64,000 nucleotides of DNA from assembly GCA_035633215.1 (NCBI GenBank), contig DASQFI010000055.1, forward strand, positions 57,018 to 121,017, written 5' to 3'. A model generated the notes under the pieces. That model did no database searches. It saw nothing but the letters and a program-made list of their open reading frames with translations, and had not been told where the DNA came from. The position numbers were made by a program, and so were the translations under genes. Within the stretch, counting starts at the first letter, position 1. Every line of letters starts with the position of its first letter. The stretch is from DASQFI01 sp035633215. Its GTDB lineage: Bacteria > Acidobacteriota > Vicinamibacteria > Vicinamibacterales > SCN-69-37. This document shows positions 1 through 9,265 of the stretch, piece by piece.

Positions 1-117
1 GGGGAGGAGTCGGAGATCGAGATTCGCCCGATCATCGAGGCCGAGGACTTCGGCAAGGAGTTCGCGCGCGCGAAGGCAAAGCGGATGCGCGCGGTCCAGC
101 GGCGGACCCGCTCGTAA
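1..117 (+). CDS. C-terminal end of a YCII/DGPF-like protein (partial)
   Basis: An open frame enters the window at base 1 and stops at TAA 115-117, giving 38 residues. The stretch IEIRPIIEAEDFG resembles the last beta strand of YCII-related (DGPF) proteins, which often read EIRPI.E.EDFG near the C-terminus. A very basic tail follows, rich in Arg and Lys. YCII-domain proteins are small dimeric alpha-beta barrel proteins, usually of unknown substrate, and often sit near ECF sigma factors. The rest of the gene lies outside the window, so the assignment rests on this short segment and is tentative. Confidence 0.45.
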   Translation, partial: GEESEIEIRPIIEAEDFGKEFARAKAKRMRAVQRRTRS

Positions 118-250
118 TATTAACGACCGAGCGAGCATTGCGAGCGAGGTCTCGCGAACGTAGCGAGATTTGGCGTAGTGCTTTTCAGGGGAGCAAAATC
201 TCGCGAGTGAGCGAGTAGGGGGTCTGGGGGCGAAGCCCCCAGAGTAAGAA
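118..250. repeat. Intergenic inverted repeats, including a GC-rich hairpin
   Basis: Two dyads lie between the first two genes. CGAGATTT at 164-171 pairs with AAATCTCG at 196-203. A perfect 9-bp stem TCTGGGGGC at 223-231 pairs with 235-243 around a GAA loop. The rest consists of gagcgag/gcgag-like repeats. The hairpin ends 7 bp before the next start codon, so it may be an extragenic palindrome affecting translation rather than a terminator; there is no T-run. Confidence 0.5.
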
Positions 251-2683
251 ATGACCGATTTGAGATTCGCTCTTCGCTCGCTTTTCCGCGCCAAAGGCCT
301 CGCGCTGACCGTCGTCGTGACCCTGGCTTTGGGGATTGGCGCCAACGCCGCCATCTTCAGCGTCGTCCGGGGCGTCCTGATCAGACCGCTGGTGAATCGC
401 GACCAGGACCGGCTCATCTACATCCGACAGAGCGCGCCGGGCCTCAGCGTCGAGAACGCGAGTTTTTCGGTACCGGAGATCAGAGACCTGCGGGCCGGCG
501 TGAAATCGCTCTCCGCGTTCGGCGACTTCTCGACGATCGGGTTCACGATGGTTGGCCTTGGCGACCCCCGCTCCGTGCGAGCTGGAGTCGTTGGCGGCTC
601 GTACTTCGAGGTCATGGGCTTGCGGGCGGTCATGGGGCGACTGCTCGGTTCGGGCGATGACGGACCGAAGGCGGACGGGGCCGCGGTGCTGACGTACCGG
701 TTCTGGACCAGCGCCTTCAAGAGCGATCCCACCGTCATCGGCCGGAAGATCACACTCAGCGATCGTCCCGCGACCATCGTCGGCGTCCTCGAGCCGTCGG
801 TGCCGTACCCGCAGGAAACCGAGATCATCGCCAACGTCATCACGAGCCCGCATCATCTCGACGCGACGATGGTGGAGGGACGCGTGCATCGCATGACGGA
901 GCTCTTCGGTCGTCTCGCACCCGGGGTCACCTTGGACAGCGCGCGCGCTGAGCTGAAGACCGCGCACGCGGCGATGGTCAGTGCGCATCCCGAGGCGTAT
1001 CAAGGGCAGGCGCATTTCAGGATCGACGCGAAGAGTCTTCGCGACGAGATCATCTCGCCGGCGCGCACGATTCTGCTCGTGCTGCTCGCCGCGTCGGCGT
1101 TGGTCTTTGTCGTGGCGTGTTCGAACGTCGCCAATTTGATCCTGGCGCGCTCCGTGCGCCGGGAAGGGGAACTGGCGGTGCGCGCGGCGCTCGGCGCGAG
1201 CCGGGCGGCGCTACGAAGGACGCTCCTCGCGGAAAGCGTGGTCCTCTGTCTAGCCGGCGCGCTGCTGGCGGTCGCTCTGGCGCGACCAATGGTGGCCGTG
1301 CTGGCGCAGTATGCGGCGCGCTTCTCGGTGCGCGCTCACGACGTGACGGTCGACGCGACGTTGCTCTGGGTCGGTGGCGCGCTCGCCGTCCTCGTCGCCA
1401 TCCTGCTCGCCTTCGTGCCCAGACTTCCGTCGGCCGAGTCGTCGAATGGCATCGGCCTTGGAGGCCGAAGCCTGCGGCTCACGTCGGGTACGAACCGCCG
1501 GCTGCGCGTCTTCGCGGTGACGCAGATCGCGGCGTCGTTCGTCCTCGTGGCGGGCGCCGGCATGCTCATCACGACGCTCTTCGCGCTGCAGCGACAACAG
1601 ACCGGCTTCACCGGCAATGTGCTTGCTCTGAACGTGCCGGTCGTGTCCTACGAGCGGAAGCCGGCGGAGGTGAGCACGTTCTACAAGGAAGTGCTGCGTC
1701 GCATCGGTGAACTGCCGGGCGTCGAGCAGGTCGCGCTGGGCACGGTCGTGCCGTGGCGCGATCCCGGCTTCTTCGCCGCGCAGTTCACAGTCGAGGGCTA
1801 CCGCAAGGCCAACGGCGAGGAGGATCCGCGGGCACGATTCCGGACGGTGTCACCAGGATTCTTCTCGGCGCTGGGCGTCAGGATGATCGCCGGACGCGAC
1901 TTCAACGACGGCGATCGGCACGATGGCGAGCGTGTGGTCATCATCAGTGAGAGCGTCGCCAAGCGGATGTTCCCGAGCATGGACGTGCTCAATCGCCGGC
2001 TGATGTGGACCGATCCGGTCACCAAGTTCATCGGCGTGAGCAACGATCCGCGCCGAATCGTCGGCGTCGCCGCCAATATCGACGACGAGAACCTGGTGCC
2101 GGAGCCGGCGATGACGGTGTATCACCCGATGGAGCAGGAGATGAACGGTGGGCGGCTGTTCATCCACGCCAAGGTCGATCCGTACACATTAGTGCCGGCG
2201 GTCACGAAGGTCGTCCGCGAGCTGGCGGCCGATCAGCCGGTGGAGCGCCCGGCGACGCTCGATGATATTCGCGCCGAAGTACTGGCGCCGAATCGCGTCA
2301 ACGCGCTCGTGTTCGCCGGGTTCGCCGGCGTCGCGCTGTTGATCGCGGTGGTGGGCGTGGCCGGCGTGCTGGCATTCTCGGTGAGCGCGCGGACGCGCGA
2401 GTTCGGCGTGCGTCTGGCCATCGGCTCGACGCCGACGCATCTGCTGACGGGCGTGCTGAAGGAAGGCGCGGCGATTGGCATCCTCGGCATCGTCGCTGGC
2501 GTCGTCGGTGGCGTACTGCTCGCGCGCGTCGTTGGCAGCTTCGTCTCCGACGTGCAGATTCCCGGCCTCGTGCCCATCGCCGCCGCGGCCATGGTCCTAG
2601 TCGCCGCGGCCATCCTCGCGTCGGTGACGCCGGCGGCGCGGGCGTCGCGCGTGGACGTCGTGCGCGCGCTGCGATCGGAATAG
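251..2683 (+). CDS. ADOP-type orphan ABC permease (MacB/FtsX fold)
   Basis: An 810-residue inner-membrane protein of the acidobacterial duplicated orphan permease type. An N-terminal segment (about residues 15-40, ending in LGIGANAAIF) is followed by a MacB-like periplasmic domain, then two FtsX blocks of three membrane segments each. The first block is near residues 270-390 (CSNVANLILARSVRR, ELAVRAALGASR), the second near 690-800 (TREFGVRLAIG, PAARASRVDVVRALR). ADOP proteins are assumed to act in efflux or envelope transport, but no ATPase gene is nearby. It lacks the PadR-linked N-terminal prefix seen in some relatives here, and no PadR gene adjoins it. The start ATG follows a hairpin by 7 bp, so the ribosome site is weak. 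Confidence 0.9.
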   Translation: MTDLRFALRSLFRAKGLALTVVVTLALGIGANAAIFSVVRGVLIRPLVNRDQDRLIYIRQSAPGLSVENASFSVPEIRDLRAGVKSLSAFGDFSTIGFTMVGLGDPRSVRAGVVGGSYFEVMGLRAVMGRLLGSGDDGPKADGAAVLTYRFWTSAFKSDPTVIGRKITLSDRPATIVGVLEPSVPYPQETEIIANVITSPHHLDATMVEGRVHRMTELFGRLAPGVTLDSARAELKTAHAAMVSAHPEAYQGQAHFRIDAKSLRDEIISPARTILLVLLAASALVFVVACSNVANLILARSVRREGELAVRAALGASRAALRRTLLAESVVLCLAGALLAVALARPMVAVLAQYAARFSVRAHDVTVDATLLWVGGALAVLVAILLAFVPRLPSAESSNGIGLGGRSLRLTSGTNRRLRVFAVTQIAASFVLVAGAGMLITTLFALQRQQTGFTGNVLALNVPVVSYERKPAEVSTFYKEVLRRIGELPGVEQVALGTVVPWRDPGFFAAQFTVEGYRKANGEEDPRARFRTVSPGFFSALGVRMIAGRDFNDGDRHDGERVVIISESVAKRMFPSMDVLNRRLMWTDPVTKFIGVSNDPRRIVGVAANIDDENLVPEPAMTVYHPMEQEMNGGRLFIHAKVDPYTLVPAVTKVVRELAADQPVERPATLDDIRAEVLAPNRVNALVFAGFAGVALLIAVVGVAGVLAFSVSARTREFGVRLAIGSTPTHLLTGVLKEGAAIGILGIVAGVVGGVLLARVVGSFVSDVQIPGLVPIAAAAMVLVAAAILASVTPAARASRVDVVRALRSE

Positions 2684-2686
2684 GTG

Positions 2687-2706
2687 GCCGGGTCTTCAGA
2701 CCCGGC
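2687..2706 (+). terminator. Hairpin just after the permease stop
   Basis: GCCGGGTC at 2687-2694 pairs with GACCCGGC at 2699-2706 around TTCA. It begins 3 bp after the stop codon. There is no clear T-run, so termination strength is uncertain. Confidence 0.45.
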
Positions 2707-2810
2707 GAATTCGCGCTGCGTCACTTGCCGTGGGTTGATCTGCGCGCCGCAGGTGGTCGTTGAACTCACCCGCGTCGGGTGCCATTTAGCACGACTCGCC
2801 ACCGGCAACG

Positions 2811-2827
2811 ACTTTGCGCTATAAAGT
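2811..2827. promoter_or_regulatory. 17-bp palindromic motif, copy A
   Basis: ACTTTGCGCTATAAAGT is a near-perfect dyad with 6-bp arms and a 5-bp centre, ending 4 bp before ATG 2832. Four further copies with the same 17-bp geometry lie at 32703, 35984, 49385 and 57022. The TATAAAGT half could also serve as a -10 box, which would give a nearly leaderless transcript. The binding protein is unknown. Confidence 0.6.
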
Positions 2828-2831
2828 AATC

Positions 2832-3233
2832 ATGGCTCTCACCAACGACGTGATTGCTGCCTTGGCCTCGGCCCTGGTCAGTCCGGCTGTCCTGTTCGTT
2901 GCGGCACTGTTCCTACGGCAAGTGCCGCCGCCCGAGTCCGAGCCGGCGCGGACCGCCGCGCGCATCGTCAGGTGGTACGCGGCGCATCCGCAGCTCGCGC
3001 TCTGGGTGCTTCTCCTTCTCTTGCCGCTCTCGGCTTTCCTGCTTGGCAGCGTGGCATTGCTGCGGACGTGGGGCGACAATCCCAAGCTCCAGTACTACAC
3101 GTGGCGCGCCCTGACGGAGGTTCCGGAGCATTGGCCGGCGTTGTCGATCGGCGGGGCGACGCTGCTGGCGGCGGGCGTGCTGGCGATGATCACGACGCAT
3201 CTCTTTGCCGGTCAGGCCCGCTCGCGGGCCTGA
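2832..3233 (+). CDS. Small integral membrane protein, unknown function
   Basis: A protein of 133 residues with about three hydrophobic helices: residues 8-30 (FVAALFLRQ), 54-80 (LWVLLLLLPLSAFLLGSVALL) and 103-125. I do not recognise a family. The ATG at 2832 is preferred over a TTG 18 bp upstream, because the TTG start would put the palindromic motif inside the gene. The gene stands alone and converges with the LVIVD gene. Its position directly behind the 17-bp palindrome links it by regulation, not sequence, to the permease and serine-hydrolase genes that carry the same motif. Confidence 0.65.
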   Translation: MALTNDVIAALASALVSPAVLFVAALFLRQVPPPESEPARTAARIVRWYAAHPQLALWVLLLLLPLSAFLLGSVALLRTWGDNPKLQYYTWRALTEVPEHWPALSIGGATLLAAGVLAMITTHLFAGQARSRA

Positions 3234-3235
3234 CC
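3210..3235. terminator. Bidirectional terminator-like hairpin
   Basis: An 11-bp perfect stem (3210-3220 with 3225-3235, loop CTCG) overlaps the stop codon at 3231-3233 and lies between two convergent genes. It could end transcription from both sides; no long T-run is present. Confidence 0.6.
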
Positions 3236-3255
3236 AGCCAGAGATTCAACACGAA

Positions 3256-5355
3256 CTACCTCAACTGCGCGTTGCGCTTCTGAATCGTCGAGGCGCAGGC
3301 CCGCATCCGCGCGGCGGTGTTGCCCATGGCGGTCGCGGCGTCCTTCGCCAGCTCGGCGGCCAGCCCGTCAAGACGAGTGACCGCGGCCCTGCGGTTGGCC
3401 GCGCTCGCGTTCTCGACGTCCTTCATGGCCGCGTTGAGCGCGTCGATCCGTTCCTGCGGCAGCGCCTTGTCGCGTGCGAGCTGATCCAGATACGCACGCG
3501 CGACCACGAAACTGGCGGGCCAGACGTAGTGCGGTTGGCACTGCACGTTCAGATCATTCGGCGCGCCACAGCCCTCGCGCGTGGCCAGCTTTGCGGCGTC
3601 GATTTCGTTCTGCGACAGATACTCACTCGGCGTCAACTCGAAGATGTCGAGGCCGCGCGCAATCTCCGAGCCGTAGAGGTAGCCGTTGTAGTAGTAGACC
3701 GACCAGTAGCCGCCGATGATCAGGTTGTTCGCGTCGATCGGACCGCGGTCGAAGTAGGCAATTTCCTGGATGCGGGCGGAGTCGGTGAAATCGAAGACCG
3801 TCGCACCACCCTGATAGAAGGCCTGGGCCATGATGTCGCGCCCGGGCACCGGCACGAGGCTGCCGTTATGCGCGACGCAGTTCTCGCTCGCGGTCTGCCA
3901 CGCCGGCATTTTGAAGTAGCCACCGAAGCGCAGATGGCGGCCGTCGCCGGTCCCCTGGATGTCGAACACCGCGTTGCCGCCCCACATGGTTGGATGGATT
4001 GACTGGCACATCGGCTGCGTACCGCCGCCCCATTCGTCGGAGAAGAGCATCTTGGTGGCATCGTTGTTGAACGTCACGGAGTGCCAGAACGCGAATGCGG
4101 GGTCGGCGACGTCATCCAGTCGCTTGGGTTTCGTCACGGTCTTGGTGTCGAGCAGCAGTCCGTTGCCGGAACACGCGCCGCCGAGTAGCTGATGGAACGG
4201 AAAACTGGTCACATCGTGGCACCCGGCAGTCGGGTTCGGGCTGGGCTCGCCGGTGCCCTGGCGGCGGCCGTGGAGACTGGCGATCTGCCCGGTATTGGCA
4301 TCCGCGAAGATGTAGGCGTGGCTGACCACCGCGGCCTGCTCCGGGTTCTTGAGCGGAACCTTGATCACGTCGATGCCGAAGCTCGATGTGTTCGGCGCGT
4401 TCGGATCGGCGACACAACCCGCCTTTTCCTCAGGCGAGCGAATCGACGAATTGCCGGAGACGTAGATGTAGATGTTCTCCTTGTCGTTGGGATCCGTGAC
4501 GATCGAATGCGTGTGCGAACCGCGGCAGGTCTGCACGCCCGCGACCTGGCGCGGCTTTCGCGGATCGCTGATGTCGAAAATCCGTACGCCATACATGCGA
4601 TCCGGATCGGGCGGAGCCGTGCCGCGGCCGGCACCCTGTGCCGGCTGATTCGCAGCGCCTGCTGCCGGAGGCGTCGCGCCTGCTGCCGGTGGCGCGGCCG
4701 CGCCGCGTCCGCGACCGGCGTTCGGCGTCGGCGCCGCGCAGTCGAGCCGTCCATAGCTCTCGACGGACATGAAGGCGAGGTTCCCCCAAATCGACACATC
4801 GCCCTGCCCGCCTGGACAGGACACGATGGTCTGCAGCGAGGTTTTTGCGGAATCCTCAATGTTGTAAAAGATCAACCCGTGGAAGTTGCCCTGGAGCGCC
4901 AGCCTGCCGTTCATGCCGAAAGCGAGATCGGAGTTTGCGTATTCGAGACTGCGTCCGTTCGTGGAATTCGGATCGTACATGCCCTCGGGCTGGCGCATCG
5001 TGGTGACGAGCTTCATGTTGAGCGCGGCCTCGCCGGCGTCGTACTTGCCGGGCTTGAGGCCTTCGCGCGGATCGGGCATGTGGCAGGGCACTCCACCGCC
5101 ACCGCGACCGCCGCGACCTCGCCCAGCGGCCCCACCGGCTTGAGCCGGAGCAGGCGCCTGAGCCGCCGCAATCTGCTCGGGTGTGCAGGGCTGCGGAATC
5201 GGGATCTGTCCCACCGTGGCGCCGCGTCCCTGCTGCGGCGCTGCGGCGCCGGCACCCTGCGGCGCCGCCGGAGGATTCTGCGCGAAGACCGTGGTGGCTG
5301 CCAGACAAAGGGCAGCGCTGACAATGATGAGGCGAACGTGAGTGCGCGAGTTCAT
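3256..5355 (-). CDS. Secreted LVIVD-repeat beta-propeller protein
   Basis: A 699-residue protein with a signal peptide (LIIVSAALCLAATTVFAQ) and a Gly/Pro/Ala/Gln-rich linker, then repeated blades with LVIVD character such as MYGVRIFDISDPRKP and GLLLDTKTVTKPKRL. These propellers are usually periplasmic or outer-surface binding proteins of unknown ligand. Several Cys pairs (CSGNG, CHDV, CGAPNDLNVQC) may form disulfides. Its ATG overlaps the stop of the upstream DUF305 gene (ATGA), so the two are probably co-translated. An alternative ATG 6 bp further upstream is possible. A helical segment near the C-terminus (LDQLARDKALPQERIDALNAA) looks like a coiled region. Confidence 0.8.
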   Translation of the reverse strand: MNSRTHVRLIIVSAALCLAATTVFAQNPPAAPQGAGAAAPQQGRGATVGQIPIPQPCTPEQIAAAQAPAPAQAGGAAGRGRGGRGGGGVPCHMPDPREGLKPGKYDAGEAALNMKLVTTMRQPEGMYDPNSTNGRSLEYANSDLAFGMNGRLALQGNFHGLIFYNIEDSAKTSLQTIVSCPGGQGDVSIWGNLAFMSVESYGRLDCAAPTPNAGRGRGAAAPPAAGATPPAAGAANQPAQGAGRGTAPPDPDRMYGVRIFDISDPRKPRQVAGVQTCRGSHTHSIVTDPNDKENIYIYVSGNSSIRSPEEKAGCVADPNAPNTSSFGIDVIKVPLKNPEQAAVVSHAYIFADANTGQIASLHGRRQGTGEPSPNPTAGCHDVTSFPFHQLLGGACSGNGLLLDTKTVTKPKRLDDVADPAFAFWHSVTFNNDATKMLFSDEWGGGTQPMCQSIHPTMWGGNAVFDIQGTGDGRHLRFGGYFKMPAWQTASENCVAHNGSLVPVPGRDIMAQAFYQGGATVFDFTDSARIQEIAYFDRGPIDANNLIIGGYWSVYYYNGYLYGSEIARGLDIFELTPSEYLSQNEIDAAKLATREGCGAPNDLNVQCQPHYVWPASFVVARAYLDQLARDKALPQERIDALNAAMKDVENASAANRRAAVTRLDGLAAELAKDAATAMGNTAARMRACASTIQKRNAQLR

Positions 5356-6086
5356 GACCATTCCACTGGCCTCCCTAAGAGTCCGTACATGCGAACGATT
5401 TCCATCCGCTGATCGTTGTCGACCTCGTTCAGGAAGTCGCCGATGTTCGGCTCCTTCCCTCCGCCGGCTTCGCGCAGATCGGCGACCATTTTCAGCGCAC
5501 CCTTGTGATGCTGGATCATGCCGGTGAGAAAGAGCTCGTCGAACCTGGCTCCGCGCGCGGTGTCGAGCGCCTTCATCTGTTGTGGCGTGAGCATGCCCGG
5601 CATCGGGGCCATGTCACCGTGGTCCATGACCGTGCCGTCCGCCATGATCATCGGCACCGTTTGCTTCCGGGCGGTGAGCCATTCCTTCATGGCCTGAATC
5701 TCGCCGCTCTGCGAGAGCTGGATTTTCTGCCCCATCGCGATCAACTCCGGACTCGCGGTATGCGTGCGAATCTTCGCCGCCATCAGGAGCGCTTGATTGT
5801 GGTGATGGATCATGCCCTGCATGAACTTCACGTCGGCGTCCGTGTAGTTGTTGTCGTGAAACGCGGGGACCTTCGAGACGACAGTCGAGGCCTGGCCGGG
5901 GGCGCCCGGCTGAACGATGGCCGGAGCCTCAGCCTGGGCTTTGCCAGCCGTTGCCGGCTGGCCGGTCGTTTGGCCTGTTGCGCGGTCGCAGGCGCACACT
6001 CCCACGGCGGCAATCAGCGCGAGGCTCGAAATCGACAGTGTCTTCGTAATCCTGCTCCGCTCAACGTTCGGCAAGGCCCGCAGCAT
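5352..6086 (-). CDS. DUF305 (CopM-like) lipoprotein
   Basis: About 244 residues. A lipobox-like segment (LIAAVGVC) suggests lipid attachment. Two four-helix DUF305 halves follow, each with the hallmark Met/His motif: MQGMIHHHNQALLMA near residue 80 and LTGMIQHHKGALKM near residue 190. DUF305 proteins such as CopM bind copper in the periplasm in some organisms; the function here is inferred from the family. The start at 6086 follows GGGGTGT and is preferred to a TTG 15 bp upstream. The gene is the first of a two-gene unit with the LVIVD protein through a 4-bp ATGA overlap. Confidence 0.85.
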   Translation of the reverse strand: MLRALPNVERSRITKTLSISSLALIAAVGVCACDRATGQTTGQPATAGKAQAEAPAIVQPGAPGQASTVVSKVPAFHDNNYTDADVKFMQGMIHHHNQALLMAAKIRTHTASPELIAMGQKIQLSQSGEIQAMKEWLTARKQTVPMIMADGTVMDHGDMAPMPGMLTPQQMKALDTARGARFDELFLTGMIQHHKGALKMVADLREAGGGKEPNIGDFLNEVDNDQRMEIVRMYGLLGRPVEWS

Positions 6087-6266
6087 ACACCCCGCGCCCA
6101 ACCTAAATACGCACCATGGTCGGCGATGTTTCAGCTGCCTGCGCCACTATGTGGGGACTCACGGCCCCTCTTTCAGGAGCGCCAAAAGCTCCTAGGCGCA
6201 GCGCAGAGTCCAGTCGGCGTATCACCTAACTCCGCCGCCAATGTTGTTGAGCCGAACTGGAAAGAG

Positions 6267-8849
6267 CTAGTCCCCTCGCAACACACGGGCTGGATCCACA
6301 CGCATAGCGCGACGCGCTGGAATCCAGGCTGCTGCGATGGCGACTGCGCCAAGTACCGCGATGGTGACCGACTGCGAAAACGGATCCCACGGTTCAATGT
6401 CGAACAGCAGGCTTCGCATCGACTGCGCCGCGGTCAGCGCCCCGGCCAAGCCGACGATCATGCCGATGCCGACAATCCACGAGACGTGTCGCACGATCAG
6501 GCGGAGCACGTGCGAAGGTGTTCCGCCGATTGCGAGACGTACCGCCATTTCGTGTCGGCGAAGAGCAACCACATAGGCGAGCAAGCTGTACAGGCCGATC
6601 GCCGTGAGGGTTATGGCGGCCGCGCCGAAGGCGCCGAGCAGCCAGGTGTTGAAGCGGCGAGCGGCGGTCTGGTTGTCGATCAATTCGTCCAGCGGCGCGA
6701 CCCGAGCGAGAGGCTGCTCCGGATCCAACTCGCGAACCACCGCCCGAAGCGCGGGCACGATCGCAGTCGGTTCTCCAGCGGTGCGAATGAGGACGGTCAT
6801 CGACCCGGGGTTTTGCGTGTACGGCTGATAGGACTCGGTGCGCACACGGTGATCGACACCGGCCCTTCGCGTGTCCGCCACAATCCCTACGACCGTCATC
6901 CACCGATCACCCCCGAATGTGAAACGCTTCCCAAGCGGGTCCTCGTTGGGCCAGTGCGTCTTCGCCGTGGTCTCGTTGATGATGGCGACGAGCTGCCCGT
7001 CAGCGCGGTCGCGATCCGAAAAAAAGCGCCCACGGAGCAGGGGAACCTGAAGGACCTGGAAGAAATCCGGTGTGATGATGTCGAACGTCAGGGGTTGCTG
7101 AATCGCCTCTGGTCGCCCCTCAATCGTGAAACTAGAAGAGCTCGACCGACCCAGGACCAGACTCCCCGCGGCAGCACCAGTGACACCAGGCAATGCGCGC
7201 ACCCGTTCGAGTAAGCGATCGAAGAACTCTTGGCGAGCCGCAGGTTCCGGGTATTTGGTTCGCGGAAGCTCCACTCGCGCGGTCAGCACATGGCCTGGCT
7301 CGAATCCGAGGTCGACACGCTGCGCATGGACGAGGCTCGTGAGCGACAGGCTGGCCGCCGACACGACAATCGTGGCGACAGCGATCTGGGAGACGACGAG
7401 CGCCCACCGGAAACGTTGCGACAGCCCACCGCGGCCCGCACCCTTGACCCCGCTGGCGACGACTTCAACGACGTCGGCTCCGGCAGTCTTCCAACTGGGA
7501 AGGACACCGAAGAGCACGCCTGTGAGAGCGGCCATCCCGAGCGCGACCGCAAGCATCGGTCCGTCCAGTGAAACATCACGAAGCCATGAAAGCGTCGGCG
7601 GCGCGACGTTCACGAGCAACCGCAGGAGCACTGACCCGAGCGTGACGCCGAGGGCGCCCCCGAGAACGAACAGCATGACCGCCTCGGTCAGCAGTTGCCG
7701 GACGACCCGACGCCGAGACGCGCCTAGCGCGGTCCTGATAGCGACTTCCCGGCGCCGGGCCGCCCCGCGCGCCGTGAGCATTCCCGCGACGTTCACGCAG
7801 GCGATCACCAGGACGCCGACCACGGCAGCGGTTAGCATGATGAGCGCCGGTCTGAATGGACTCGCGATCTCGTCGCGCAGACCGACGAGGGCTACGCCAA
7901 GTTCTCGATCGTCAGGCCGTTCAGCGCCCAGCCGAGCCGCGATCGCGGTCATTTCTTGTTGCGCCTGGACGAGTGACACACCGGGCTTGAGTCGTGCGAC
8001 AGTCTCCAGCCAGAAGGCCCCACTGCTTCGATCCTCTGGGCTTGGTTGTAACGGGACCCACGCGTCCAGGTCGCGTTCGGGAAACTGAAACGACTGTGGC
8101 AGCACCCCAATGATGGTGTGCGGGACCGAATCCAGCCGGAGGGTTTGACCGACCACGCTCCGCTGCCCGCCGAATTTCCGTTGCCAGACGCCGTGGCTGA
8201 GCACCACGACTGCGGCTTGTTCTTCGGTCGCGGCGAACAATCGCCCCACCACCGGTTCGGTGGAAACGACGTGAAAGAACTCTGGCGAGGCTCTGACGAC
8301 GCGCAGTTGTTCGGGATCGCCACTGCCGGTCAGGACCGCCCGCCTGAACGCGTAGGCCGCGAACGCTTCGATCAGCTGGCTGTGCGCGCGCCAGGCGAGG
8401 AGGCGCGGGTACGACGTGACGTCCTGGTCAATCCCCTGGCGCGGATTCGTCACCCAGACCATTGCCGCGCGCTCGGCCTCGCGGTATGGCAGTTCATCTA
8501 CCAACAAGGATTTCCCTACACTGAAGACAGTGGTCGACAGGGCAATTCCGATCGCAACGGTACCAATCGCCACCGTCGCGAACCATCTCTCGCGCCCGAG
8601 CAGACGAAGGGCGAGTCGAAGATCCTGCGCCAAGATGACCGCGTGCTGTCTGGGAGCGTCCGCGAGGACCGCGGCAATAGCGCCCAGGAACACGACCACT
8701 CGCGCGACGGCAGTGTGTTCGGCGCGGAGCCGGTCTACCAGGACGAGCGTCATCTCCCTCCCGTACTCGTCACGGTACGAGCCTGGGTAGAGATGCAGTA
8801 CGGCTCCGAATAAACGCCGCGCGCGCCGTTCAATGCGTGTAACGGGCAT
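6267..8849 (-). CDS. ADOP-type permease with N-terminal prefix, PadR partner
   Basis: An 860-residue orphan ABC permease. A prefix of about 80 residues (ARRLFGAVLHLYPGSYRDEYG) is typical of PadR-associated ADOPs. It is followed by an N-terminal membrane segment with VAIGTVAIGIALSTTVFSV, a MacB-like periplasmic domain and two FtsX blocks (ACVNVAGMLTARGAARRRE and RRHEMAVRLAIGGTPSHV), ending in PARRAMRVDPARVLRGD. No ATPase gene is nearby. The start codon lies 2 bp after the stop of the PadR gene, so the two form an operon and the permease is probably repressed by that PadR protein. Confidence 0.9.
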   Translation of the reverse strand: MPVTRIERRARRLFGAVLHLYPGSYRDEYGREMTLVLVDRLRAEHTAVARVVVFLGAIAAVLADAPRQHAVILAQDLRLALRLLGRERWFATVAIGTVAIGIALSTTVFSVGKSLLVDELPYREAERAAMVWVTNPRQGIDQDVTSYPRLLAWRAHSQLIEAFAAYAFRRAVLTGSGDPEQLRVVRASPEFFHVVSTEPVVGRLFAATEEQAAVVVLSHGVWQRKFGGQRSVVGQTLRLDSVPHTIIGVLPQSFQFPERDLDAWVPLQPSPEDRSSGAFWLETVARLKPGVSLVQAQQEMTAIAARLGAERPDDRELGVALVGLRDEIASPFRPALIMLTAAVVGVLVIACVNVAGMLTARGAARRREVAIRTALGASRRRVVRQLLTEAVMLFVLGGALGVTLGSVLLRLLVNVAPPTLSWLRDVSLDGPMLAVALGMAALTGVLFGVLPSWKTAGADVVEVVASGVKGAGRGGLSQRFRWALVVSQIAVATIVVSAASLSLTSLVHAQRVDLGFEPGHVLTARVELPRTKYPEPAARQEFFDRLLERVRALPGVTGAAAGSLVLGRSSSSSFTIEGRPEAIQQPLTFDIITPDFFQVLQVPLLRGRFFSDRDRADGQLVAIINETTAKTHWPNEDPLGKRFTFGGDRWMTVVGIVADTRRAGVDHRVRTESYQPYTQNPGSMTVLIRTAGEPTAIVPALRAVVRELDPEQPLARVAPLDELIDNQTAARRFNTWLLGAFGAAAITLTAIGLYSLLAYVVALRRHEMAVRLAIGGTPSHVLRLIVRHVSWIVGIGMIVGLAGALTAAQSMRSLLFDIEPWDPFSQSVTIAVLGAVAIAAAWIPARRAMRVDPARVLRGD

Positions 8850-8851
8850 TG

Positions 8852-9220
8852 CTATCGTCTCCGCGGCACGAGGCCGCTCGCCCTCGCATCCGCGAGCAGG
8901 CGCGTGAGCCTGGCGGCTTCAGATTCGGCCACACGCCGGCCCAACGGCGTCAGGCGATAGTAGCGGCGACGCTCGTCATCGTGTGCCGGATCAGGTCGGT
9001 CGCTCAGCTCTTCGATGAGCTCGGATTCGAGCAGCCGCTTGATCACCGCGTAGAGGGTGCTCGGACTCAGGCGGATACGGCCGTCCGTGCGTTCAGCGAT
9101 GTCCTGCAGGATGGCGTAGCCGTGGCGCTCTCGATCAGCCAGCGAGACGAGCACATCGAAGGTATCCCGCGGCAGCGGAAGGAAATCGTCTGGTTCTGGG
9201 CCTTCACGGCGGAGCGGCAT
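8852..9220 (-). CDS. PadR-family transcriptional regulator
   Basis: A 122-residue winged-helix repressor. The PadR core starts near residue 17 (TFDVLVSLADRERHGYAILQDI), continues through LSPSTLYAVIKRLLESELIEEL and ends with the wing YYRLTPLGRRVAESE. PadR proteins bind as dimers to palindromes near their own promoter and are often released by hydrophobic ligands. It is the first gene of a PadR-ADOP operon and probably controls itself and the permease. The N-terminus is acidic and proline-rich. An imperfect dyad lies about 30 bp upstream. Confidence 0.92.
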   Translation of the reverse strand: MPLRREGPEPDDFLPLPRDTFDVLVSLADRERHGYAILQDIAERTDGRIRLSPSTLYAVIKRLLESELIEELSDRPDPAHDDERRRYYRLTPLGRRVAESEAARLTRLLADARASGLVPRRR

Positions 9221-9250
9221 CGAACCATTCTACCCATCTTTGCTATAGCT

Positions 9251-9265
9251 AACAATGGAATAGTT
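9251..9265. promoter_or_regulatory. Imperfect dyad upstream of PadR
   Basis: AACAATGGAATAGTT is a 15-bp imperfect palindrome in an AT-rich patch 31-45 bp before the PadR start codon. It is a candidate autoregulatory site, supported only by position and symmetry. Confidence 0.3.

Noticed and set aside
3205..4002. Plus-strand frames opposite the LVIVD gene
   Set aside because: They are antisense shadows caused by high third-position GC, without motifs.
5505..7214. 569-residue plus-strand frame across the DUF305 and ADOP genes
   Set aside because: No domain is visible, the composition is Arg/His-rich, and clear genes lie on the opposite strand.
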